From contig CAKORQ010000009.1 of assembly GCA_934101445.1 (NCBI GenBank), positions 1-15,949 on the forward strand: 15,949 nt of DNA, in the 5' to 3' direction. This stretch comes from an uncultured Bacilli bacterium. Lineage in GTDB: Bacteria; Bacillota_I; Bacilli_A; RF39; UBA660. This document shows, one piece after another, positions 6,511 through 13,471 of the stretch. Numbering within the stretch: position 1 is the stretch's first letter; the number at the start of each line of letters is the position of its first letter. The translations under genes were made by a program, and so were the position numbers. The notes beneath the pieces are model-generated. The model saw only the letters and a program-made list of their open reading frames with translations. It was not told the origin of the DNA and searched no databases.

Positions 6511-7056
6511 ATGGAAAAATATGTAAAAGTAATGTTTGGCAATAAAGGTGCTAACTATGAATATAAAGTAGGTGAGATAAATATTGCTAATAACTGGAAT
6601 CCCAAGGCGACTAGTGGTCGAAAATTTGGGGGCTTTAATTATACAACTGAAACTTGTATATTAAGATGGCTTCATAGAGGCGATACCATTTATGATGTTG
6701 AAGTACCCAAAGATGCCGAAAATATCAAAATAGATGGTGCTACAACAATTTATCGAACTAATAAAATTATCGTAAAAAATCCTCGCAAAGTAACTGATGA
6801 TATGGCTTATGAATTTTATAAAAAAGCCAATATTCCCGATGAATCTTATGCAAAAGCATTATGTGCTGTAGTACTTATGGGATATGAAAAAACCGCTAAT
6901 GCTATCTTAAAAGATAAAGTAAATACTAAAAATGTCGAATACTACTTAAAAGAATGGAATGATTTCTTTAATTTTGGTGGCGATGGTAAAAGAGATACTG
7001 CTGCGCCACTGGTTATTGATATTCATAATAAGTTAGGGGCCATAAAAAATGTATAA
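6511..7056 (+). CDS. Unknown protein, DUF7666-like N-terminal half
   Basis: A 181-residue protein of unknown function. The ATG at 6511 is chosen because GAGAGGA (6498-6504) precedes it; an in-frame TTG at 6496 lies inside that site. Residues 5-105 recall, from memory, a widespread phage-associated family with the order 'EYKVG ... GF-x-(F/Y)-x-T ... C-x-x-x-W ... VYEVEVP-x-DA ... T-x-K-I-x-(I/V)': here EYKVGEI (17-23), FGGFNYTTETCILRWL (39-54), TIYDVEVPKDAE (59-70) and YRTNKIIVKNPRKVTDDM. The C-terminal 75 residues look all-helical, followed by a loop FNFGGDGKRDTAAP. The TT-x-x-helix-x-strand order also resembles the STS region of ADP-ribosyltransferases, but no catalytic glutamate can be assigned. 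It overlaps the next gene by 8 bases. Confidence 0.75.
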   Translation: MEKYVKVMFGNKGANYEYKVGEINIANNWNPKATSGRKFGGFNYTTETCILRWLHRGDTIYDVEVPKDAENIKIDGATTIYRTNKIIVKNPRKVTDDMAYEFYKKANIPDESYAKALCAVVLMGYEKTANAILKDKVNTKNVEYYLKEWNDFFNFGGDGKRDTAAPLVIDIHNKLGAIKNV

Positions 7057-7873
7057 TATAGATGAGTATATTACTAAATTAAATTTTTATAATTTTTCTG
7101 AAAGTACCAAAAAAATATTTGAGAAACAAATAATATTATTTTATAATCATAAAACATCTCCCAAATTAACAAAGTATAATGTTGGCGATGAAGTAATGTT
7201 AACTAATTTAAATCTAATTCACGGATCAAGAGCCGACTTAAAAGAGTTAACAAAAATTTCCAAATCAGGCTTAATAGCCAGTGAATTTTATAGTGCCAAC
7301 AAGATAATTAAAAAGAAACCATTTGTTATAGAACTATGGCAAGTTAACGAAAATACTAACCTAAAAGAATGGCTGGAAAAATATACCGGTTTGACAGTAG
7401 AGTTTTATGATAAATCCGGCTTAATCTATAAAAAAGTAATAACCTCTATAGATAATCTAAAAAATATAATAAAAAGAGAACGAGATTATAGAAACTATAT
7501 AATATATCAAAATCAAGAACAAAGGTTTTTACCAAATGAACTTAACAATAATGAATGCTCTGTTGCATTTATAGTAAGGTATTCTGATGATGATCTGCTA
7601 ATAAAAAATGATATTTTTAATATTAACTTCTCTAAGAAAATTAATAAAGAAATATTACCTGATTGGTATTTTGAAAAGTATATTGTTAATAGAGAATTTG
7701 ATAATAATGAAACAGGACGTGAAAAGGCAATACTTTTTGGTATTCCTGTATCGATGGTTGAAGGAATTGTTGTATCAGATAAATTAAAAGACAATAAGGA
7801 CTATTTAAAAATTTCTAAATTATTTCCACATTGTTATATTTGTGACCGTAAAGGTAAGGTTTTAATATCGTAA
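7049..7873 (+). CDS. Unknown protein, paralog A (possible ADP-ribosyltransferase-like fold)
   Basis: A 274-residue protein that I do not recognise by name. The ATG overlaps the previous gene's end by 8 bases and has TAGGGG (7034-7039) before it. It is a divergent paralog of the next gene. Shared motifs: a helical start ending FYN; YNVGDEV (43-49); LIHGSRADLKEL...SGLIASEF (56-80) with His58-Gly59-Ser60; EQRFLP (157-162); REKAILFGIPVSMVEGIVV (224-242); and HCYIC (261-265). L-x-H-G-[ST] followed by a helix and 'GLI' is the look of the NAD-binding start of ADP-ribosyltransferase or KptA-like folds, but this is a weak pattern and the catalytic residues are not established. No signal peptide or membrane segment, so likely cytoplasmic. 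Confidence 0.75.
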   Translation: MYNIDEYITKLNFYNFSESTKKIFEKQIILFYNHKTSPKLTKYNVGDEVMLTNLNLIHGSRADLKELTKISKSGLIASEFYSANKIIKKKPFVIELWQVNENTNLKEWLEKYTGLTVEFYDKSGLIYKKVITSIDNLKNIIKRERDYRNYIIYQNQEQRFLPNELNNNECSVAFIVRYSDDDLLIKNDIFNINFSKKINKEILPDWYFEKYIVNREFDNNETGREKAILFGIPVSMVEGIVVSDKLKDNKDYLKISKLFPHCYICDRKGKVLIS

Positions 7874-7895
7874 TTACAAATAAGAAAGGTATCGT

Positions 7896-8741
7896 ATGAA
7901 AAAAGAAGATTTTATTGAAAAAACCAAGGAAATGTTGTCTGAAGATTCTAAAAAAATTGTTTTAGAACAAATTAATCGTTTTTACAATGCCAGCAATATT
8001 AAATGTCCGCAACATACGCATAAAATTGGCGAAGAAGTGTTTTTAAAAAAAGGAACACTTTTACATGGAACATATAAAAACTTAGAAGGACTTAAAGAAA
8101 TTGTTAAAAACGGGTTAATATCTAGTTGGTTTATCGATGGGAGATTATCAAAATATCCTAGTTCGGTTGGCGTATGGAACTTACAAAAAGATTATTATTT
8201 AAAAGACTATATTAATTTCTATTCTGGTGGAACAATTATGTATTGTGGGGTATTTGATGAATTTACTAATAAAGAAGTTAGTAAAACTGCTGTAATTCCT
8301 TATGATAAGATGTCTAATATTAATGAAATATCCCAAAAATATGATTGTCATATGTGGTTAATGGAACAAACTAAGGAGGCCAGATTTATGCCCAGTCTTA
8401 ACCAAGACAATGTCCAAATTGGTCTTATATTTAATGCTGATTTGATTAAGAAAAGTAACCTCTTAATAGGCGATATTTTAGATAAAGATACTTTTAACGA
8501 TGATATAGTTAAAGATTTTGTTAATCTAAATTATTATGAAAAATTTATTAAGGATAGAGCTAAAAAAGATGATTTCTTTACTAATAGAGAAAGTGCAGTC
8601 CTTTTTGGTATACCTAGTAACTTAATTGAAGGTATTTTAGTTGGTAAAACTTATGAAAAAAATCAAAATGTTTTAAAGGAGATAAAAGAAATACTACCGG
8701 ACTGTTATATTTGTAATCTCGAAGGTATGGTAATATTTTAA
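7896..8741 (+). CDS. Unknown protein, paralog B of the preceding gene
   Basis: A 281-residue protein, start set by AAGAAAGGT (7882-7890) before the ATG. Motifs matching paralog A in the same order: FYN (29-31), HKIGEEV (42-48), LLHGTYKNLEGLKEI...NGLISSWF (55-79) with His57-Gly58-Thr59, EARFMP (161-166), RESAVLFGIPSNLIEGILVG (231-250) and DCYIC (269-273). Overall identity is low outside these blocks, so the duplication is old or the two have different roles, for example different targets or an active and an inactive partner. Paralog B has the more regular H-G-T. It is 22 bases after paralog A and 10 before the second NUDIX gene. Probably cytoplasmic. Confidence 0.75.
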   Translation: MKKEDFIEKTKEMLSEDSKKIVLEQINRFYNASNIKCPQHTHKIGEEVFLKKGTLLHGTYKNLEGLKEIVKNGLISSWFIDGRLSKYPSSVGVWNLQKDYYLKDYINFYSGGTIMYCGVFDEFTNKEVSKTAVIPYDKMSNINEISQKYDCHMWLMEQTKEARFMPSLNQDNVQIGLIFNADLIKKSNLLIGDILDKDTFNDDIVKDFVNLNYYEKFIKDRAKKDDFFTNRESAVLFGIPSNLIEGILVGKTYEKNQNVLKEIKEILPDCYICNLEGMVIF

Positions 8742-8751
8742 TAGTTAGAAT

Positions 8752-9234
8752 ATGGAAATACTAGATTTATATGACAATAATTTTAAGAAATTAAATAAAA
8801 CAATTATTAGAAGAGTAGATGAAATTCCTGAAAATACTAATATTATGCTTTCATATGCCATTATTAAAAATGATGATAAATATTTACTCGAACAAACAAC
8901 AAGTAGAAATGATTACAAATGGTGCCTTGCTGGTGGCCACTTACAGCATAATGAAACGGCTTTATATGCCTTAAAAAGAGAACTAAAAGAAGAATTAAAT
9001 TTAACTAATATAAATCCTATTAAATTAGCAATGATTAAATACCCTCAGAAGAATTTTATCTTTAATATTTATGTTATTACCGATAAAATAGATACAGATA
9101 AATTGAAATATCAGCCAGATGAAGTAAATCAGATTAATTGGTTTAAAAAAGAAGAACTAATTAGATTAATCACTGAAGACAAAGTCTTAGAACCCCATAA
9201 GTTTATTTTGACTGAGTATGTCCTAAATTCATAG
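8752..9234 (+). CDS. NUDIX hydrolase, IDI-like, with altered NUDIX box
   Basis: A 160-residue protein. The N-terminus (LDLYDNN...NKTIIRRVDEIPE) resembles NUDIX proteins of the isopentenyl-diphosphate-isomerase-like group, which start 'DLYD ... KT-x-x-R ... IP'. The NUDIX box at 62-84 has Gly62, Glu68, Arg76, Glu77, Glu80 and Glu81, but the usual second glycine is Asn83. All metal-binding glutamates remain, so activity is plausible. It is only distantly related to the NUDIX gene that opens the operon. There is no good ribosome-binding site, and the start lies 10 bases after the paralog B stop, so translation may depend on re-initiation. No terminator separates it from the promoter at 9239, so some read-through into the GH25 gene is likely. 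Confidence 0.9.
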   Translation: MEILDLYDNNFKKLNKTIIRRVDEIPENTNIMLSYAIIKNDDKYLLEQTTSRNDYKWCLAGGHLQHNETALYALKRELKEELNLTNINPIKLAMIKYPQKNFIFNIYVITDKIDTDKLKYQPDEVNQINWFKKEELIRLITEDKVLEPHKFILTEYVLNS

Positions 9235-9238
9235 ATGC

Positions 9239-9267
9239 TTGACATTAAGTAAACAGTATGTTAGTAT
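9239..9267 (+). promoter_or_regulatory. Promoter of the large GH25 gene
   Basis: A perfect TTGACA (9239-9244), 17-bp spacer, TAGTAT (9262-9267), with TG at 9259-9260 adding an extended -10. Transcription would start near 9274. Confidence 0.65.
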
Positions 9268-9277
9268 ATCCGCCAAG

Positions 9278-9300
9278 AAACACAAATCGTGTTTAGGGGG
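9278..9300 (+). promoter_or_regulatory. 5' UTR hairpin next to a very strong ribosome-binding site
   Basis: AAACAC (9278-9283) pairs with GTGTTT (9289-9294) around a five-base loop, and AGGGGG (9295-9300) follows at once, six bases before the ATG. It should sit at or near the mRNA 5' end and may protect the message or tune ribosome access. Confidence 0.4.
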
Positions 9301-9305
9301 ATTTT

Positions 9306-11186
9306 ATGAATAAAAATTATGATGAAGAAAAGAAGTTTAAAATTGCAAGCGTGCTTTCTACTGCTTTATTGGTAAGTGATGCAGCCTTGGCTTTAGTGGC
9401 TTCTAACAGTTTTGAAAATTTTAAAACAGGCCTTGTCCATAGCAATGAACCAGAAAATACTTATGGTTATGATGATTATAGTAGTTTGAAAGTTAAACAA
9501 AACAATTTTATGGTCTTAAATATTGGTACTGACTATGATCTTATTAAGATGGGTAATATTGCCAAAAAGTGTAATGAAAATGATATATCTTGCGCAGTTG
9601 TCTTACATTCTAAAGCCAATAACTTAGGGGAAATGTATGATGAAATTGATATGTTACAAGCCTTCTGTCAAAAATATACTATTGATTTACCTATTTATTT
9701 ATCAATTGATGAAATAATGAATAACTATAATCTAGATAATAATCAAAAAGCCACTTTAATTAATGCTTTTATTACTAAATGTAGTAACTCTAATATGTAT
9801 ATTGGTTTGGCAGGATATGATTCTAATCTTTATAACTGTAATACTTTTATCACACCTATTACGGACTATGATACCTTTCTAAAAATGGATCATGATTTTG
9901 ATAAAGAAGAATATAACTATTGGTATACCGGTCCTGCAACCTTAAAACAAGATCGTGGTGGTAATATCAGGGCTAGTTATAATTTAGCCGATATTATTAA
10001 TAGTAAAGGTCTTAACAAAGAAGAAAATCAGGTTTTATCTGCCTACTATACTTTACAACCAGGAGAAACTATTCCTCAAATAGCCTTAAAATACGGACTA
10101 AGTGTTAATGATATTTTGAATTATAATGATATTAAAGCTGCCAAAATGTCTGAGGTCCAAGTAATCAAAATACCTAATATGTATGCTACTGTAAATAAAG
10201 ATACTAATACCAGAAATTATAGTTATGCTGCTGCCAGAGGAATCGATGTATCGGTTAATCAGGGAACCATGGATTGGGCCCGTATAAAAGAAACTTCTGA
10301 CTTTATAATCATCCGAGCAACTTCGGCTCGTAATAGTAATGGCAATGTCGAAGGTTCAATGGTTTCAGCTGATAATAAATTAACCGAAAATATCATTGGC
10401 GCTTACCAAAGTCAAATTCCTTTCGGCCTATATTTTACGGTTGATAAAAAAATATCAGTTGAGGATTTTAGAGCTCGTTTTGAAAATCATCTTCAAAATT
10501 GCAATGCTATATACGAACAAAATGGCTTGAGCGTTAACAAGACGCAAATTCCTTTGTTTATTGATTTTGAAATTTATTCTGATGAAAATGATTATTATCA
10601 ATTAATGACTGATGCCAAAAATATTGCCAGTAATTATGGTTATAGTACTGTAGGTATCTATGCTAATAAAAGTACTATTAAAGCAATTAATAATAATGTT
10701 AAACGCCTATATAATCAAGAACTAAGTAACTTAGAAACTCCTTTATGGTTAGCCGGTGGACCTCAATATTCAACGGCTGAACATAATAGTGATGGTTATA
10801 GCATAGAACAACTAGAAGAATTAAATAATGATACTTTTCTAGGAGTAAGTCCGGCTCTTCGTCAAGTTACCAATGTTTGTAAAGATACTGGAGCATCTGA
10901 TAGCCGCGGTAATTGTGATGTTAGTTACTTGTATACCGATGAATTATTTCCCGTTCAAGAAAGCGAAAATCCAACTTTAGATTCTGTCTGCCTTCAACTT
11001 GAAAAATATGAAAATTGCTTAAAACATATTGGAAATCAAATTTGTTCGCCAATGACTGCTGTTATGGCCTTAGGAGTTATTGGGGCTTACCTAAAAATTC
11101 AAATAGAAGTTCTTCGCTATAAAAAGGGTTATCTTAAATTGCCAGGAGCAGCCCGAAAAAGAACGCCATATCAACATCAAAATTAA
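9306..11186 (+). CDS. Membrane protein with tandem GH25-like domains and LysM-like segment
   Basis: A 626-residue protein. Order: cytoplasmic start 1-11, membrane segment 12-33, degenerate GH25-like module about 66-212, LysM-like segment about 246-290 (YTLQPGETIPQIALKYGLSV), GH25 domain about 308-545, membrane segment about 581-600, and a basic tail of about 25 residues (RYKKGYLKLPGAARKR). GH25 enzymes are muramidases that cut the MurNAc-GlcNAc bond. The second module has the expected residues: GIDVSVNQG (Asp313) and FIDFE (Asp420, Glu422). The first shares layout (PIYLSIDE at 129-136, then MYIGLAGYDSNL) but has no DxE and is probably inactive. Positive charges at both ends suggest both lie inside, holding the domains as an extracellular loop. 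AGGGGG at 9295 sets the start. Muramidase activity is likely but untested. Confidence 0.85.
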   Translation: MNKNYDEEKKFKIASVLSTALLVSDAALALVASNSFENFKTGLVHSNEPENTYGYDDYSSLKVKQNNFMVLNIGTDYDLIKMGNIAKKCNENDISCAVVLHSKANNLGEMYDEIDMLQAFCQKYTIDLPIYLSIDEIMNNYNLDNNQKATLINAFITKCSNSNMYIGLAGYDSNLYNCNTFITPITDYDTFLKMDHDFDKEEYNYWYTGPATLKQDRGGNIRASYNLADIINSKGLNKEENQVLSAYYTLQPGETIPQIALKYGLSVNDILNYNDIKAAKMSEVQVIKIPNMYATVNKDTNTRNYSYAAARGIDVSVNQGTMDWARIKETSDFIIIRATSARNSNGNVEGSMVSADNKLTENIIGAYQSQIPFGLYFTVDKKISVEDFRARFENHLQNCNAIYEQNGLSVNKTQIPLFIDFEIYSDENDYYQLMTDAKNIASNYGYSTVGIYANKSTIKAINNNVKRLYNQELSNLETPLWLAGGPQYSTAEHNSDGYSIEQLEELNNDTFLGVSPALRQVTNVCKDTGASDSRGNCDVSYLYTDELFPVQESENPTLDSVCLQLEKYENCLKHIGNQICSPMTAVMALGVIGAYLKIQIEVLRYKKGYLKLPGAARKRTPYQHQN

Positions 11187-11210
11187 ATATAAAAATTAGA
11201 AACAATATGA

Positions 11211-11238
11211 AAAGAACTCAGGGGAAAGGGTTCTTTTT
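11211..11238. terminator. Terminator between convergent GH25 genes
   Basis: Stem AAAGAACTC (11211-11219) with GGGTTCTTT (11228-11236), one G-U pair, eight-base loop, then TTTTT on the + strand (11234-11238). On the - strand the run is only TTTT, so it works best for the upstream + gene but may serve both. Confidence 0.75.
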
Positions 11239-11248
11239 CTAAAATAAT

Positions 11249-12421
11249 CTATTTATACAAAACATCTAAATCAACAAAACCATTAATACCATCAACTATT
11301 CCCTTATCACTAAATTGCCATATTTTATAGTCTTTGTCGTAATTAGTCATATTAGTATAGTGAGCCAGCCACACACTTTTATTTTTTGTATTCCACACAT
11401 TATTAAGATAGAATTTACTTCCATACAACATCGTCTCATAACCACTTTTCTTTAGGAAATTACTAAAATTATTATACATATTATCTAAGTCATAAAAACT
11501 AACCTGATAATCTTGAAAATTATTCCAATTTTCCCAGTCAAAGGTAACTCCTAAGTCTAACGTTTCGCCATTTAAATTATCACTTATAAACTTAGCCTGT
11601 TGTTCTATTTCTTCTATCGTATTAGCGTACGTATAGAAATATACTCCTACTTTTAAACCTTGGCTTTTGGCCTTTTCTAAATTTTCTTTAAAGTACTTAT
11701 CTAAAACCAATTCCATATTAACCGTATATCCAAAACCTAATCTAATAATTGCAAATTCGACGCCGGCATTTTTAACTTTTTCCCAGTCAACTTCACCTTG
11801 AAAACTAGAAACATCAATTCCTAACATCGTATTATCATTTTTATATTTATCTTTAGCCTCGCTAAAATTTAGACCTACGGGGGTACTATTTTCATTAGAA
11901 CTATTGGCAAATTCTTTAATAATATGTAAAGTAAAATCTTTATTAGTCTCATTACCACTTTCATCTCTAACTAGGAGATTAAGCTTATAAGCCCCAACTG
12001 TATCTTTATCATAATTCCCATTTACCACACAGGCTGCCCTTCTATCGTAATTATCTCCATAAAAAGCATTATTACATAAATCAAAATCTGTATTAACAAG
12101 TTTGTAAATATTATTGCTCATGCTAAGAAACGGTGGCGTATCATCATATACATTGATATTAACATTTATCTTTCCTTTATGCTTTTTATAGTCTTGATAA
12201 TCTATTTCAATCTTATTATCACCAATTTTATTTAGAAATATCTCTTTATCTGCACTAATAAAACCATCATCTATATCTACTAAATCACTTAATTTAACAC
12301 TAGAATAAACTTTAAAATTTAAATTATCTTTAACAGATACTGTTGCTTGCATTTTCCCACAACCACAAAATAAAAATATTATTAAAAAGTTAATTAGTCC
12401 TAACTGTATTACTTTTTTCAT
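11249..12421 (-). CDS. Lipoprotein GH25 muramidase with Ig-like domains
   Basis: A 390-residue surface enzyme that should cut peptidoglycan glycan strands. Residues 1-20 are a lipoprotein signal; Cys21 (F-C-G-C, a slightly off lipobox) would be lipidated. Residues about 25-168 hold two bacterial Ig-like domains; the second (VYDDTPPFLSM ... VRDESGNETNKDF) is of the DUF5011-like type. The GH25 domain spans 198-390: GIDVSSFQGEVDWEKVK with Asp203, GVYFYTYA at 259-266, FDWENW with Asp295 and Glu297, and YKIWQFSDKG near the end. All catalytic acids are present. The start has GAGG (12430-12427) on the - strand and an extended -10 upstream. It is convergent to the other GH25 gene but belongs to a more ordinary GH25 branch, so the two are not recent duplicates. 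Confidence 0.93.
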   Translation of the reverse strand: MKKVIQLGLINFLIIFLFCGCGKMQATVSVKDNLNFKVYSSVKLSDLVDIDDGFISADKEIFLNKIGDNKIEIDYQDYKKHKGKINVNINVYDDTPPFLSMSNNIYKLVNTDFDLCNNAFYGDNYDRRAACVVNGNYDKDTVGAYKLNLLVRDESGNETNKDFTLHIIKEFANSSNENSTPVGLNFSEAKDKYKNDNTMLGIDVSSFQGEVDWEKVKNAGVEFAIIRLGFGYTVNMELVLDKYFKENLEKAKSQGLKVGVYFYTYANTIEEIEQQAKFISDNLNGETLDLGVTFDWENWNNFQDYQVSFYDLDNMYNNFSNFLKKSGYETMLYGSKFYLNNVWNTKNKSVWLAHYTNMTNYDKDYKIWQFSDKGIVDGINGFVDLDVLYK

Positions 12422-12445
12422 TATAACCTCGTAATTCTTACTTTA

Positions 12446-12454
12446 TTTATATCA
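12446..12454 (-). promoter_or_regulatory. Extended -10 promoter of the lipoprotein GH25 gene
   Basis: On the - strand: TG at 12454-12453, one base, then TATAAA (12451-12446). The -35 place reads TTTGTA, a weak match. Confidence 0.55.
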
Positions 12455-12584
12455 CATTCCTAACTAAATACAAAGAATAATTTTAATAAATCTTAAAAAC
12501 TCCTAAGTTTCTTTTCTAAGGATACTATTTAATATAATAAATTATCATCTAAAAAGCCTAAAAATTATAAATTATCAAAATATT

Positions 12585-12613
12585 TTGCATTAGGAAAACT
12601 CTTGTGTTATGAT
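12585..12613 (+). promoter_or_regulatory. Promoter of the coiled-coil membrane protein gene
   Basis: TTGCAT (12585-12590), 17-bp spacer, TATGAT (12608-12613), with TG at 12605-12606. Transcription would start near 12620. Confidence 0.65.
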
Positions 12614-12642
12614 ATAGGTATAAGAATATAAAGAGGTTATAT

Positions 12643-13443
12643 ATGCAAAGTACTAATAATCCTTATAATAAGTCAATGTTAATAGCAGGAATCTTAACTA
12701 TTATCCTAGGAATTATTCTAGGCGTAATAACAATCATGATTAATTTAAGTAAATATATTAATAATATTAATCAGTATACTATAGAAAATAAATATACTAT
12801 TGAGTCACAAATGCTAGAAAATGATAATAATTATAATGCGTATGTAAGTGAGACAAAAAGTTTAAATGAAGATAAACAATTATATCAAAAAGAATTAGCA
12901 AGTCTTAAAAATAATTTTGATTCTAAGGAATATAAAGAATTAGAACAAAAAATAAAAAGTATAAATACCAGATTAGAAGAATTAGAACAATTAAAATATT
13001 CTTCTCTGACTGAAAAAAATAAACTTCGTAAAGAATATACTATGGTTTTAAAAGTTCTAGATGAAAAAGAAAGTGCTAAATCCTTAGTCAAATGTTATTT
13101 AGTTGGTTTTGCTATTATTATTGTTACCATTAATGTGGGAGCCTACTTTATTCATTTAGCCTATAAACCTGATGCTGATGACGTTATTTTGAAAAATCAA
13201 ATTAAAATAAATAAAGAATATGAGGAAAAACTGTTACAACTTCAGAAACACACGATTGATATGACTAACGAAAATAAAGAGTCTTTAAAACAACTAGAGG
13301 TAATATCTAAGACCAAAAATAAACCTAAGAACAATAATAACCAGTCTTCTAAAAAGAAAACGTCTAATAATTTTAACCGAACTTATAATCGTAATAGTTC
13401 TTCTAGAACTAATACTTCCAATAAAAAGAATACTACTAAGTAA
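12643..13443 (+). CDS. Unknown two-pass membrane protein with coiled coils
   Basis: A 266-residue protein that I do not recognise. Order: short start 1-10, membrane segment 11-35, a charged Lys/Glu-rich region about 50-145 with long heptad-like stretches (YQKELASLKNNF, LEQKIKSINTRLEELEQL), membrane segment about 150-172, a second helical stretch about 183-225, and a basic low-complexity tail 226-266 of Asn, Ser, Thr and Lys. If the basic tail is inside, the coiled coil between the two membrane segments is outside; the reverse is also possible. It could be a scaffold or shape-related protein, but nothing in the sequence decides this. AGAGG (12632-12636) sets the start. The last codons and the stop lie inside the terminator hairpin, and the gene is convergent to the TetR gene. 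Confidence 0.75.
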   Translation: MQSTNNPYNKSMLIAGILTIILGIILGVITIMINLSKYINNINQYTIENKYTIESQMLENDNNYNAYVSETKSLNEDKQLYQKELASLKNNFDSKEYKELEQKIKSINTRLEELEQLKYSSLTEKNKLRKEYTMVLKVLDEKESAKSLVKCYLVGFAIIIVTINVGAYFIHLAYKPDADDVILKNQIKINKEYEEKLLQLQKHTIDMTNENKESLKQLEVISKTKNKPKNNNNQSSKKKTSNNFNRTYNRNSSSRTNTSNKKNTTK

Positions 13444-13461
13444 AAACCTAGTAGTATTTTT
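13429..13461. terminator. Bidirectional terminator overlapping the end of a gene
   Basis: Ten-pair stem AATACTACTA (13429-13438) with TAGTAGTATT (13449-13458), loop of ten bases holding the TAA stop (13441-13443), then T through 13461. On the - strand the stem is followed by CTTTTTATT, so it can also end the TetR message. Confidence 0.8.
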
Positions 13462-13471
13462 AAGTATCTAA

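Noticed and set aside
7513..7794. Open frame on the - strand inside paralog A
   Set aside because: Antisense to a gene supported by its conserved paralog.
5904..11238. Similar AAAGAACTC stems in the terminators at 5904 and 11211 as a dispersed repeat
   Set aside because: Only the A/T-rich stem base is shared; loops and inner stems differ, as expected for independent terminators.
12885..13091. Open frame on the - strand inside the coiled-coil gene
   Set aside because: Antisense shadow in Lys/Glu-rich coding DNA.
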